Shown: positions 22,650 through 36,200 of the stretch, piece by piece | Layout of the letters: each line of letters opens with the position of its first letter | Numbering within the stretch: position 1 is the stretch's first letter | NCBI GenBank assembly: GCA_033977485.1 | Contig: CM066993.1 | Location: 68,488,864-68,552,863, forward strand | From: Hydrangea macrophylla | Lineage: Eukaryota; Streptophyta; Magnoliopsida; Cornales; Hydrangeaceae | Length of the DNA: 64,000 bases | Direction of reading: 5' to 3' | Made by a program: the position numbers and the translations under genes | Notes under the pieces: generated by a model | What the model saw: only the letters and a program-made list of their open reading frames with translations | Told to the model about the DNA's origin: nothing | The model's database searches: none

Positions 22650-24757
22650 AAATTACATAGGTTGGTGATTTGGTCGCCGGCCCTATCCTCTAGGCCACAA
22701 CTCGGCATTTGACAAATAGTAGGGCATGACATATTGTTTAAAGTCAATAATATAAAATTATATTGCTAGGCATCATATCACGTTAGTATGATAACGTGTT
22801 GTGACGATCTCAATGAATAATTTCTTTCGTGTGACCTCTAAAAATGGGATATGTGACAAGTAGCAAGGACTTGACATATTTCTTCAAGTGAACAACTATT
22901 TATCAACTCTATCTAAAAATAGGGATCGCATGGAGTCAGACTCATATTATTAAAACGTCATAACATATCAGCATGATGTGTAAGTCTCACCGAATAATTT
23001 GTCCATAAATTCATGAAGCATTCCACTTTTGGGGGCCTCTTTAAATGAATTAAAAAAATAAAAAATCCCTTAACTCGCCCTCTGAATCAGTTTGTTGGAA
23101 ATGTAAGGGTAAGACTTGTATTGACCCAAGAAATAAAGAACAAAACAAATTTTCTAATGTAAATTGCTTTAACCCCATTTTAAATACTTAAAATCACTTG
23201 ATAGTTGGATTGACACATCACAATTCTGCAAAGTAAATTTTATTTATTTATTTATTTTTTTTTTTGCTAAAGTAAAAATAAGTACTGGTTTAGTCAGTTT
23301 TTGATCTTGCTTTATCCTACACAATGTCATTATGTGCCAAGGAAGGTGAATTGCAAAGGGTAAATAAAAACAAAGCCAAAATGATTGGTTTATTTCCTAT
23401 TTAATTGTCTCCATGACTTGTCTCTATATTTTCAAAGGTTTCAATCATAGATAAGTATATGTGTGTTTATATATATCTCTTACTAATTTGTAGATTTTAC
23501 ATGGTGCCAAGATCTGAATTTGGACAAACAATGAATTGATAGGGCTAAATCTTATATTTCTACTACTTTCTTTTTTTTAGTGCAATGAATTTAATCATTT
23601 TTAATCAAATTGAGATAAGATGGTATGACATTATATTGGTCCACATATCATCAATAAATCACTTGACAGAGAACATTTTGATTGAACTTTCTTCCAAACA
23701 AGGGTTGGAATTAATAGGCTTATAAATTCTGCATCATTACAAAAGTTTCTTGGGCACTTCTCTACCCTCTTTCATCTTTTTCTCTCTCCTACCTACTCAA
23801 GTTGTTGAAATGTGTCATTCACGAAATCTACTATGATTGTGATTCTTAGACATATTTGGATTAGAATCATGATAATGATGCCCTATGCTAGTGTTCCATT
23901 AATTCAGACTTTTTTTTTTTTTTTTTAAATCTAATATGGGTCTATATTACAAATTAGAATTGCTTTTTTTTTTTTGGTCTAGTTGAGAAGGAACTTGCAC
24001 CACCCAATCTCTCATCGGACACAATGTCTGGAAAATTCCAGATGCCACAATCACTTTCAAAAACACGCGTATTGGATTAATCTTTCACTAGCGACTATAA
24101 AAAATTGATTGAAAAAGCGTTCATCACATTGCCTCTCATCATCATAGACTAATATACTATTGCTCCATAACTTGGGATCGTTTGCTATTGCTATTTAGCA
24201 AAGTTGTTAAAAACTTCTATTATATCCAATTGAACAGCTTTGATTGGAAACTCAAAAGTCAAAATGATAGTTATGTATTTAAGATCTCTTTGGGAATTAA
24301 TTGATTATACACTCACACTTTGTTTCAAACATTAAATACACCCCGTAGGCCGTAGCATGGGAATATGCTTTTAGTAATATAAGGGAATGAAAGTGAAAGT
24401 TATTTGAAGGTTATATAAAGTGGAAACGTGTTGGATGAATGATTGAATGGTCAAAAAAAGTTTTAACACTCCTCAGCCTTTTTAAGCACTTATATGGATC
24501 AAAATCAATTTTCTAAAGTAAAATTGATTTGGGTTTTTGCAAAAGGAATAGATGTGGGGTCATGTAAGCTTGTCAACTGCAAAACAAAACACATGATAAT
24601 AACAAAAAAAAGAAGTCTAAGAATAGAGTTAAAATATTAATCATTTTGTAAGACTCGTAAAGGGTTTAACGAGTTGCATGGGATTCCCTTATGAATGAAC
24701 TCACTGTGTAAGTATTGTTGGTAGGTGAGCTGCATTTTTCATTTCACTTCAAACCTC

Positions 24758-24758
<1 letters not shown>
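22650..24758. other. AT-rich intergenic stretch
   Basis: No gene, RNA or element with definable ends is seen over this 2.1 kb. There are several poly(T) runs (23890, 23960) and no long open frame. Confidence 0.5.
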
Positions 24759-24796
<38 letters not shown>

Positions 24797-24797
24797 G
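24759..24797. repeat. (GT)n(GA)n compound microsatellite
   Basis: An uninterrupted GT run passes into an uninterrupted GA run. Confidence 0.95.
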
Positions 24798-24851
24798 GGT
24801 GGAGCGTACGGGCATGAGAGGTTTGGACCCCATTTTTGTTGACGTGTATTA

Positions 24852-25303
24852 GAGCAAATGCAGTGGTGTGAGTTGGTAGAGTAATTTGGGGATTTATCAT
24901 ACGGATGTTTTACAATGGTATATCATAAAACGTAGTATAACGTATAGTAAGCGAACTTAAGTTTACGATTTCGCTAAATTTCTTTACTATACAGTCAAAT
25001 GTCGTGTGTGTACCAAACGGCAAAGCCTAGACTGTTTGGTCACCAAAACGCAAAAACTTTGCCGTTTTGGTTTGATTTGTAATTTATTTATAAAAATGTG
25101 ATGATTGAAAAGGGGGCAAAAAATGAAGGAAAAAAAGGGCAATATTATTGACGTCGTGCCAAACGACAATCACTTCACCGTCTGGTCACCAATCGGCAAT
25201 CACGCCGCCATTTGGACTCCTACACCATTGTGAGTCTTCCAATTTTTGTACACCAACTTTGCTCAAATTTACTATACATTCTACTACACCACTACAGACG
25301 CTC
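24852..25303. mobile_element. PIF/Harbinger-type MITE, 452 bp
   Basis: The ends are GAGCAAATGCAGTGGTGTG and, complemented, GAGCGTCTGTAGTGGTGT, flanked by TTA on both sides (24849-24851, 25304-25306). A GAGC-start inverted repeat with a TWA duplication is standard for this group. Confidence 0.8.
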
Positions 25304-25306
25304 TTA

Positions 25307-25929
25307 CACTATGTTTGGGAGTTTAGGAGAGAAAAGAAAAGAAGAGAAAGTCATAAGTGAGGAGAGAAAAGAAAAGAAGAGAAATGATGATGGTTTCTTT
25401 CATGTAGTTTGGGAGTTGAGGAGAGAAGAGAGTTATTTTCTTTCCTCTTATTTGGGAGTTGCAAAGAAAAGAAAAGAAAAGAATAAAAAATTACCATTAT
25501 ATCCGTCAATTGTACCTTTTTGTTTTTGCAAAGAAAGGATGAGAGATACCAATGAAAAAGAGTCGGACAGTACCCATAAGCTTGTGGGAGATTATCTTGT
25601 GACTAACGTGAGGTTTTTTTTTTTTTTTTTTTTGCAGCAGTTGTGACTGACGTATATAATAGTGTATTATATTGGCCCCAGGACTTGGATGTAATTTAAA
25701 TTTGTTAAGAATTAAATAAAGGGTGTTATGGGTATTAATAAAAAATCATTAATCCTCACTTTCTTCTCTTCATTTCTTCCCAATTTGGAGAGAAGGAAAT
25801 AGAAAGAAAGTGAGAGTTATTTTTCTCTCCCTTTCTCTCCTCACTAAAACTCCCAAACGAAAAAAAGTGAAAGAAAGTGAGAAACTTTCTCTTCTTTTCT
25901 CCCCATTTTAAAACTCCCAAACATAAGGC
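25307..25929. mobile_element. MITE with TATGTTTGGGAG ends
   Basis: TATGTTTGGGAGTTTAGGAG at the left is matched by the complement of CTCCCAAACATA at the right, with GAGAGAAAAGAAAAGAAG-type purine tracts next to both ends on opposite strands. It abuts the preceding PIF MITE. Exact ends are uncertain. Confidence 0.6.
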
Positions 25930-25931
25930 AT

Positions 25932-26158
25932 AGGGGGTGTTTGGTAAAGCATAGAACCAAATCTGTGAACGAGTTCTACAAATTCAAGTATTTTGGTAGA
26001 TGCCCTTTTATATTTGTATAGAAGTCTATGCTCAGCCTAAAAATCACTCTAGAACTGAATCTTCATCAAAATAACATAGTAATAGTTTTCATAAGAGAAC
26101 TAGATATAATAGTGGGGAAAAACCTGGTCTTATTTTGTACATTCCCAAACAGACCCTT
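25932..26158. mobile_element. Tourist-like MITE
   Basis: GGGGGTGTTTGGTAAAG at the left and, complemented, GGGTCTGTTTGGGAATG at the right. The interior is AT-rich. The target duplication is unclear. Confidence 0.55.
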
Positions 26159-27101
26159 AGATTGTAAAATTTTACAAAAACATCTGTTTTTATGCTACTT
26201 ATCATGAAAAACATCATGATTTATTTATTAGTATTAAAAAGGAACTTATTTTTATGGCTGTTAACTGGTTTCTGTCACCAAGTCCAAGTGACTCAAGCAT
26301 AAATAGTGATAGTAATACCTGCAAGTACACTCATACTAGAAAGCAATTAACATCCACAGCTTTTGGCAAAGTAGAACCTTTCTTTTGCTTGATTCATTAC
26401 AGTCAAAGCACATTGATACTGGTGTTGAGAAGATAAAAGAAAAGAAAGAGGGAACATGTAACATAGGTTCTACTTGCTAGTAGATTCCAAGCTTTAGACT
26501 TCCATTTTTGGACAGTAGCAAACATATATCAAGATAGCACCGTATATACAAAAGGAAAAAAAGCACTAAAGTCTTGCCCTTCATTTTTCCATTTTTCTTG
26601 AATGAATAAAATACGATTAGGTTCGGAATCATTATCATTTGCTCTGTGATTTTAAATAAAACTAACATAACATTTAGTTTGGTAAAGAACCTATTTTTAG
26701 AGTGATTTAAGAAAGGACACAGTCTCTTGCGCAATAAAATACCATTTACCAGACAATTGAATACATAGAACCAGAAAACTAGTTTTGAGCCTTCCCAAAC
26801 ATTTAGACCACCGCATTATCAAACTGATGTTGTGCTACAGCGTTATGAATATCACCGATATACGGTATATCATTTAGACTACGTATATTACTATACAATG
26901 ATGAATGAATTCTGGATAAGACCATATAATGCGAAACACAGCAGTGTATAAAAGAACCTAAAGACAATAGCAATCAAAGTAAACTTCAAAATATACTCAA
27001 AAGAAACATTTTCCATAAGACAACACAAACTAATTCAATATGACAGAATAAATAGTTCATTTGACAGGCTTTGCAGTCATCACATACCACCATCACTTCT
27101 G
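26159..27101. other. Spacer downstream of gene B
   Basis: No supported feature apart from the 3' end of gene B. Confidence 0.4.
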
Positions 27102-27107
27102 TTTATT
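27102..27107 (-). terminator. Candidate poly(A) signal of gene B
   Basis: AATAAA on the minus strand lies about 170 nt downstream of the gene B stop codon, a normal distance in plants. Cleavage would be near 27080. Confidence 0.45.
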
Positions 27108-27276
27108 CTTGTATGAATCATCCATCTCCATGTTTGTCCTTCCCCTTCCCCCTTTCCTTGTAGCAACTGCAATAAACAACACACCAGCAGAACTTGAATA
27201 GCTCTTCCAAGACTTACCGACCAAAGCACAAATAAACAGAGACCTTATAAACATGATGAGACTTATTTCAAGATTT

Positions 27277-30200
27277 TCAGTAAGTAGATTCATGGTCTGA
27301 ATTATCTGCATGCATGTCCATGGAGGAATCATTGGAGTTCGGGTGATTAGAATCGCGGTTCTGGTGTTGAAGGAAGTTGGGTTCGTTGTTGCGGGCGGCC
27401 ACATTTTCCGAGGGTGGAGCTCCGTTAGGATAGTATGCTCCCTGAGAAATATGATAGTTCTGGAGACTCTGGCGAACCGGGCTTGACAGAGCATTTGAGA
27501 ACACGTAATTCTTGGACTGCTGGTCACACTGCTCGGACCGGGGCCCACCAGATGAGCCTGACGAGACCACGACGCTCGAGTTTGTCACGTGCATTGTGGG
27601 TTGTGAATGATGATTTTGGTGCGGTGCTCTGGGTGACATGGATGGCTCGTCTCCGTTATATTCCAGCTCAGCCTGCTAAGAGATCGGTATTCCAAAACAG
27701 AGATAAAAGCAAAAAGATTTTATATCCAATTTCAGAGAAGACAATGTATTGTGGTACGACTATGGAGACTATGTGTCAAAGGATATGTAAGAAAAACCAT
27801 GAGCCAAGTACTTGAGATGTGATGTTAAAGAGTTGAATTTTCAATTGTTGTGAAACTGAAAATGAAGAAAAATTTGTCATTTGGCCAACATCAATTAGAC
27901 GATGACTAAGGTATTTAAGTTATTGTGCAATATAAATCCAGCTAGAAAATCCTATATAAATTTGTGATGGAACTGCAAGGCAAGATAAGAAGATAAAAAC
28001 ATTTGCCAACTGCATTTTTATTCTGAAGTAAATGAAACCTGCAGATATGTGAGTATATCAACTGTGGTCACTCTTGATCCTCCCTCTTGCTGTCTCAAAA
28101 TCCACTGATAAAGTTTTTCCTGCAACGAATATGATCACATCTAGTCAATGAAACACAATGACACTAATGCAGCCTACGGTCATAAATAAATTAACTCTTG
28201 CATGCAAAACTCAGCTATTAATAAATTAAACATGCAACCACAAAGAAGAAAGAGGAAACCAAATCAAACAGCAACAGGCCCGTTTGGCAAAAAGGCACAG
28301 ATGTGTTTGCAACTACAATTGCAATCGCACAAAAATGCGATTGGCAAGAAGCATCCTCCCAGTTTTTCCAGACAGGCAATTAAGGTATGAAACCATCGTT
28401 TGGGCCTCCATAAGCAGGGCCTCTAAGCAGCCACCAACAGTAGGGTACCACAAAATTCCAGACCGACTCTTTTCTACATTGATATGGAGAAATAACCAAG
28501 CCACTTATCCAATGTGTCCCCTTTAGTTGTGTAAACATCCTATTGGTCCTAGGCACCATGTACCTAACTCATTTAAGAAACATGTGCAACATGTGATTAC
28601 GAAGTGACATGCAGGGGCGGACCCAAATGGAGACCGGGGGGGGCCACGGCCCCTGCAAAAATTTTAAAAATTTTGAGGGTCTATATAGAATTTTGAAGAT
28701 TTGAAAATATTTTATATAGTGGCCACCCAAATTTGTGACTTTACATGTAGAGGTTCTTAATACATAGTGTCCATTTGACTTTCATTATGTTAAAATGGTG
28801 ATGTGTTAAAAATAACATTGCAGGATTAATAACAATATCCACTAATGTTACAGTGTGACATTAAAAGTCCCTATTAATAGTGAAAGGGAAGAGTAATATT
28901 CCCTTATTCAGCTCAGGAGATAAACAATGTCTAAATCAAATTTGCCACAACTACTTGTTCGACTCTTTGTTTCACTTAAAAATAAAAAATATGTATAAGT
29001 GACCCAAAAAAAAAATTTCGGGGGCAACTCCCGCATGGAACTTGCCCCCCCCCCCCCCCCCCCCCAGCACAAAATCCTGGGTCCGCCACTGGTGACATGG
29101 ATACCCCCATATCCTTGGGTAATATATGAAACAAATTGGTAGCAAAAATAGCATAATCAAATTAAAAGACTATCAATGTCTAGTTAAATAAAAAGATCAA
29201 ACAAATTTTGAAGCCTGAGCTACATCAGATACAAATACCAAAAAGATTACAAAGAAAAATGGATCATACTAAAATAATGTGTGTACCTGCCTAAACAATG
29301 ATGTGATATATAATTAAAGAGCAGAAAATAGATATACAATCAAAGAGCTGAAAAGTATTTTCAGCATTGCCATCAGGTACAGGAAAGGTTTCGAATACGG
29401 ACGCAGTTTAATAACAAAATACATATATTATTACCAACTATAGTTACTATACGAAAACCAAAGCTCCAAAAGAAGTACTGCATAAACGAAGGCACAATGT
29501 GCATCCACCATCACTGCCTCCTGCTTAAAAGACATTCTACAATATCAAGGCTGCTCGAAAGCAAAAATTACTTATACAATTGCTTAATAAGGTATGAACT
29601 GTACGTGTGAGAGCCCAATCACCAATAGGAAGTGAAACAAAATAAGGCCCAAGGGCCCTAGTACACACACACGCAAAAAAAAAAGTTGGGAAAAAACGGA
29701 AAAAAATCGGGGGACATAAATTTTCTCATCTTTTTTTCTTTTCTATTCCTTCTTCCTATATATTATTCAACCAAGCTCATAAAATAGAATAAGATTTACA
29801 TAGACAAGATAAGAACCTATTAGTAGTAACTTTGAAGTTCGAACTCATACGGGCAAGTAAAGTAAAGGAACTTGTTAACAAAAGAATTGGCAAACTTAGG
29901 CCAGCAACACATTCCTAAATCTGTCTATTGTGTCATTCAGTATTCTCAGGGGTGTGTTTCGGCCGGAACGGATCGGAAACACCCCTTTCAGAAGAAAAAA
30001 AAATTCCGAAATTTTCGGAAGCCAAAAATGCATTCCGAATTCCGTTCCGAAATTTCGAAAATTCCAAAATTATTTCCGATTCCGAATTTTTGGAATTTTT
30101 GGAATTTCATCAGATTCGGAATTTTTCGGAATATTCAGAATATTTTCGGAATTTTTCGAAATATTCGGAATTCAAGTTTAATGAGATTTCACTTGAGACT

Positions 30201-33200
30201 TGTAGGCCTTTTATAGAAACAGCACATCACATCCCCTCTTTTATGATTTTTCGATGTGAGTTTAACACAATTTTCGGAATATTTCGGAATATTTTCGAAA
30301 AAGTTTTGGAAAATACAATTTCGTGAATTTTTTGGAATTTTCGGAATTCTAAAAACTATTCGGATTCCGATAAATCGGAATCGGAATTTTCATCGGGCCC
30401 ATTCTCTAACAGCTTAAGTTTTTTTGGAAGAATTGGTGATTTAACATGGAGCCTTGTTTATTACTCCCTCCGTCCCTTTTTTAGAGTCCACCTTTGGGAA
30501 CTCAACTTATTAAGGGGACAAAAAGAATCTACACCTACTTTCCACAATTACCCCTAATCATTACAATAACTTTTTTAGTCTTGTCTTGGTGTAGATTTCA
30601 AGGAAGGGTAGTTTTGGAAAGTGGGTAAAAATTGTATACCAATTTAGGAAAGTGGACACTAATTTGGGACATCCCAAAATGGAATATAGGACTAAAAAAA
30701 AAGGGACGGAGGGAGTACTTATTAGAGGTCTTGGGTTCAACTCTCAGCCCCCATTCTATATGCATGTTTGCACTTTGTTATTTATTTCCATTATGATGGA
30801 ATATGGCTTATTTAGTTTGTTGGCTCTGCACATGAGTTGGCGGCGCACGTGAGGTGTTGAAGCTTTTGATATACTTTATTGGGCCAATTCTCTAACAGCA
30901 TAAGCTTTAGGAGCAATTGGTGATTTAACAATGTGTACAGAAAAACCCCTTGATGGTAAAACATCACCAAGAATAACAAGTGATAGAAAAGGCTTCTACT
31001 TTATTCAGCCAAATTAGCAGAGAAACTAACAGCAGTCTCCAAGTGTAATGATCTGTGTTGTCATTATAAATTTATAAACACCACGCTCTCATTGTTATCC
31101 TTGTGGGGTCCATCCCATGTTAATTCAAAGAAGACCCACAAAGGTGGGTTTCTTGCTTGATAAGCCGCACGCAAGGACATGGTAGGCATGATAGGTTGAC
31201 TTTATCCAATCTATTGGATGTGGCAACATATCCTAAACTCCATGTATGGTGGCTTGGTTAACATGAAATTCTTCACCAAGATGTGTTAGCCGACATATAT
31301 ATGCGTGTGATGTATATATATTAGGGTACGTGACACTCGCCCAGAGAAGAGAGTGGTGATGAGAGAGGGTGCCTCCTTTGGGGGCATGGGTACATTAATC
31401 ACTGGGGTTACTACGAGGGTCGTTCACAGTGTTACGGATGTAAGGTAGAGAGGGGTATTTCTTTATCTCTGTGATTTCTCTATGTAGAGAATGATTATGT
31501 TAACTTCTTCTTATATTATGAGTGGGGGTATACAAGGGTCTTTGGGTCTGGGTTATGTAACTTAACTTAGTTGTATCTTGTACCTGTTATTCTCTTATAA
31601 TGAAAGAACGGATCTCTCGGGTGTGGACGTAGGCCGTGTTTGGCAGAACCACGTACATATCTGTGTGTATTTTTCTTTGGTGTGTCTGTTAAATACTGTG
31701 TGAGTGTGCTTTTGCATGTATGTTTGGAGTGTATTTCCAAACGGTGGTTTCAGATGTTCCCGCTATTTTACAAGCTTTCGTTGCGTGGGAATTGGTGTTT
31801 TTCCCAACAAGTGGTATCATTGTCATGGTGAGCGGTAATTTCTAAAAACATGTCCATGGTACTATGGAGGTAGAGCCATAGTGGTCAGATCCATGGTGGG
31901 CAGAAGACAAGGTTGTAGTGGAGATAGCGGCACTAGGATGAAAAAAAAAAAAAAAGCAGATTTATGAAAAAAAGAATTGGTGAAGTTCCGTGCTACTGGA
32001 GATAGTTCGTGGAGATGAAGCAGTTTATGGTCTATGGTAGAAGACGGTTCTGGTGCTACTGTGGTGGTAGCGGATTTGGTACGGTGGAGGTGTCCTCACA
32101 CTCCACTTGTATAGTCAATGCTCTAGATTGATACATTCCTGGTACTATAAGTTGTGGTCCATGGAAAAATATTTTGGTGAGTTCCTAAAGGGCTGGCAAT
32201 TGTTCTTAGGTAAATGTTAAGGTCACTGGAGGTGGAACTGTGTGTTTTAAAGTATTTATTTGGATCGGGCTCACTATTTGGGTGATGTGATGTGTGTCCT
32301 AAATATGCGGAGGAATCTATAATCTGTATTACCGGATGATCTCTACGGGTGCAAGCTTGGAGTTGGAGTTAAAGGTGGAGTCATGGCAGGTGTTCTCGAC
32401 TGAGAGGGAAGTGTGGATGGTTTGTGTTAGGGGTGTCATTTGGAACGGAAATTCCGATTCCGACCGATTCCGATCCGAAAAATTCCAATTTTAGCAACTA
32501 AATATGCATTCCGAATTCCGAAAATTCCGATAAAAATCGGATCGGAATCGGAATTGTTTTTAGAATTCCGAAAATATTCTGAAATTGTATTTTCCGAAAC
32601 TTTTCCGAAAATATTCCGAAATACTCCGAAAAATTTCCGAACATATTCCGAAATTGAATTTTCTGAAGCTTTTCCGAAAATATTCTGAAATATTCCAAAA
32701 ATTGTATTCATCTCACATCGAAAAAACACTAAAGAAGGGATGTGATGTGCTTCTATAAAAGGCCTACAAGTCTCAAGTGAAATCCCATTAAGCTTGAATT
32801 CCGAATATTCCGAAAAATTCTGAAAATATTCCGAATATTCCGAAAAATTCCGAATCTGATGAAATTCCGAAAATTCGGAATCGGAAATAATTTTGGAATT
32901 TCCGAAATTTCGAAACGGAATTCGGAATGCATTTTTGGCTTCCGAAAATTTCGGAATTTTTTCTGAAAGGGGAGTTTCCGATCCGTTCCGGCCGAAACAC
33001 ACCCCTAGTTTGTGTCGTCTGGTTGGTTGAGTGGAGACTCCCAAGTCCTCGATGAAAAATTCTTATATAAGTGAGTGCGTGGATAGTTTGTTCACGGTTC
33101 AGACGATGGTGACAAGAAATCCTGTTGGGGGAGAAGGAGGTATCGAGGCTCTTCTCTAGTGGAGTTAATGGGTATATTCTATGTAGAACGAATGCTTAAA

Positions 33201-36200
33201 AAATGGTGTCGCACGCGCACTTAGTGTGTAGGGAGTGCTTTAGTGCGCCTTAGTGCTTTTGTAGTGCTTTTGTACAAGACTTTGTTAACGTTTAATATTA
33301 ATTTGCTTGCTTGTGGTTTTGTTGATAGTTGAATTACATTGTTTATTATTAAGCAAGTAATTTATGTGTATTTTGTGTCTTAATTAGAAAAAACTAGTGG
33401 AAAGTTTGTATATGGTATAATATTAAAATATAAATGCTATAAAAAATATGTTGTTTGTATTTTTATATAAGTACCCCGCCGCACTCGCACTCTTGATTTT
33501 GAGAAAATTGCCGAACTTCCCACACTCGCGTCCTCGTACTCGCGTCCCCGCATCCACACTGGTGCTTCCTTGAGTATATTTAACTCGAGGCAGTTGACAT
33601 GTATTGTTCAAATCGGAAGTGTCGAGACCATGTGGATTCGAGGTATGTGCAATCTGATATTGGTGATGGCCAATGGTGATGTGTTTGTGGTTTGGCAAAC
33701 AGTTGCAAAGCAATGGGCTTTGGAGGCGCTCCGTTTGAGGGGTGCGATCACTTCGGCGTTAATGGGTAAAAGTAATGGAAAACAGTTACACACGTTTATT
33801 GGCCATGGTGAATCAAGTTGAAACTATGTCGATTCGATATGTGTAACTAGGACTTTTAAACCAATGGTTTGGACATCTTGACGTTTTGTTCAAGGTGGAA
33901 TTTTTTTTTCCTTCTCATGGAATGGAGGTGAAGATTTGTGGGGTCCATCCCATGTTAATCCAAAGAAGACCTACAAAGGTGGGTTTCTTGCTTGATAAGC
34001 GACACGTAAGGATGTGGTAGGCATGATAGGTTTTGACTTTATCCAATCTATTGGATGTGCCAATTTATCCTAATCTCCATGTATGGTGGCTTGGTTAACA
34101 TGAAATTCTTCACCAAGATGTGTTAGCCAGCATATATATGCGTGTGATGTATATATATTAGGGTAGGTGATACTCAGCTAGAGAAGAGAGTGGTGAGGTA
34201 ATAGAGAGGGAGCGCCCCCTTTGGGGGCATGGGGACATTAATCAGTGGGGTTTCTGCGAGGGTTGTTCACAATGTTAGGGATGTGAGGTAGAGAGGAGTA
34301 TTCCTTTTATCTCTGTGATTTCTCTATGTAGAGAGTGATTATGCTAGGTGATTCTTATATTATGAGTGGGGGGGGGGGGGGGGGGGGGGGGGGGGTGTAC
34401 AAGAGTCCTTGGGTCTGGGTAATGCGATTTAACTAAACTGTATCTTGTACCTGTTATTTTCTTATGACGAAAGAACGGATCTCTCGAGTGTGGACGTAGG
34501 CAGTGTTTGGCCGAACCACTTACAGATATGTGTGTATTTTTCTTTGGTGTGTCTGTTAAATACTGTGTGAGTGTCTTTTGCATGCATGTTCGGAGTGTAT
34601 TTCCAAACAGTGGTTTCAGATGTTCCCACTATTTTACAAGCTTCCGTTGCGTGGGAATTGGTGTTTTTCCCAACAATCCTCTCTTTACTTGCAATTTATA
34701 GATCTCAACTTTTGAACCCCTTATTGGACATTTACCATCATTTACATAATATCAGCACCACTTGAACCCTCCAATCTTCACGACATTGCTATTTATACCC
34801 ATCTACGTATCAAAGGTTTACAACAAATTAGCTCCTAAACAATACACTTGAATTCTTCACTTGCTTACGTAAATCAAAGATGATTCTACTTGAATCCGTT
34901 AAGTCACTAGTTACTCGGGAAGCTTAAGTTGTTAAAAGAATGAACGCAACAATGTATATCAAGCTTCAAGCCTTCAACACCCTTCCTCACGTGCAACCCC
35001 AACAACCCCAACCACCCCACCCCTAGCAATAAACTACACAAACCAAACTCCATTGCAACATAAACAAACAACAAACTGCAAATATGCATAGCAGAACGGA
35101 GACAAATATTTGAACCCAAGACTTCCCACGAACAAGGCTCTAATATCATCTTAAGTCACCGGTTACTCCAAAAGCTTAAGTTGTTCGAGTATTTGCCCAA
35201 CAATTTGTACTAAGCTTCAACTAAATCTACAATTTTTTTACCACTCCACAAACAAGCCATTATTTGGTTCCTTAAAATGAATTGTATTTGCATATATTTG
35301 TTCAAATTGAATTTGATTTTGGTTCTTTCATGCTATGTAGCGCGGATACGGGCACGTGACACAGACACGATACGACACGGAGACAAAAATATAGGATACG
35401 GAGGCAGCTAGGATACTTTGAATAAAAAATATTTTTTAAATATAATTTAATTTTAAGCCAAAAAAAAAAAAGAAGAATGGAGTTTTAAGCATCAACATTA
35501 CATCACACATCCATCCAAAAAGTAAACAATTCAATATTACATTACTCTCTTTTTCTTTTTTCTTTTTTTTTTTTTATTTTTTATTTTTAATTTATCATCA
35601 ATCTAAAATTATAGTTGGAGTATCAAATCAAAGTTATCAATATTATACGTTAGAAACCCCACTAATTATTGTGTTTCTGTCCTCACTTGTTTCTGTCCTC
35701 ACTAGCTTATCTTAGAAACCCCACTAATTATTGTCTGTTTTTAACCCCCCACAAAGTTCCCCTCTATCAAAGGGGAGGAAAAATGGAAAAGGGAAAAGTA
35801 GAAACGAAGAAGACTGATGAAGAGTGAAGACAGACGGAAAAGACACACACAAAAAAAAAAAAAAAAAAAAACAAAAAAAAAGCAGCAGCAGCAGCAAGGT
35901 GAACACAGACAAAGAAGAAGAAGAAGAAGAAGAAGACGAGAGGAGAAGAAGGAAACGATATACCTGGATCAATGCCAAGGTGCGAGCTGCTCGTCTAGGG
36001 CTTTCTTTCTTCTTCTTCTTCTTCTTTTTGCATATGACTGGACCCCCCACCCAAGAAAACTTATTTTAAAAAGACCACCATTCCTTAAATATTTAAAATA
36101 AAAATAAAAAAGACCACCAGGCTGAAAGTGTCCCAGGAGTGTCCGGGTATGTCTTACTGTGTCCCAGAAGAGTCCGATATTATGATTTAATTTAAATTAA

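Larger units (their letters stand above)
31102..34675 (+). mobile_element. Complete non-autonomous Copia-like LTR retrotransposon, 3.57 kb
   Basis: The 5' LTR (31102-31809, 708 bp) and 3' LTR (33937-34675, 739 bp) both start TGTGGGGTCCATCC and end TTTTTCCCAACA. The element is flanked by a perfect 5-bp duplication, ATCCT (31097-31101 and 34676-34680). A primer-binding site TGGTATCA lies two bases after the 5' LTR, and a purine stretch GGAATGGAGGTGAAGA precedes the 3' LTR. The internal region (31810-33936) has no gag or pol. It is GGT/GGAG-rich and contains a nested hAT MITE. The LTRs contain the GTGTGGACGTAGGC...GTTTGG block typical of plant Copia. It sits in the gene B intron in the opposite orientation to the gene. 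It would need a helper element to move. Confidence 0.93.

Noticed and set aside
27093..27548. 151-codon minus-strand open frame
   Set aside because: It overlaps exon 3 of gene B in another frame; the spliced gene B frame matches known plant homologues.
32436..33044. 202-codon minus-strand open frame rich in FGIFRNIF/SEYSEYF repeats, and related frames at 29872-30326
   Set aside because: It is produced by TTCCGAA repetition inside a hAT MITE with 8-bp duplication. Several frames are open at once and both copies share the pattern, so it is not a gene.
35724..36101. Lysine/serine/leucine-run open frames on both strands
   Set aside because: Low-complexity translation of poly(A), (CAG)n and (GAA)n tracts within a hAT element.
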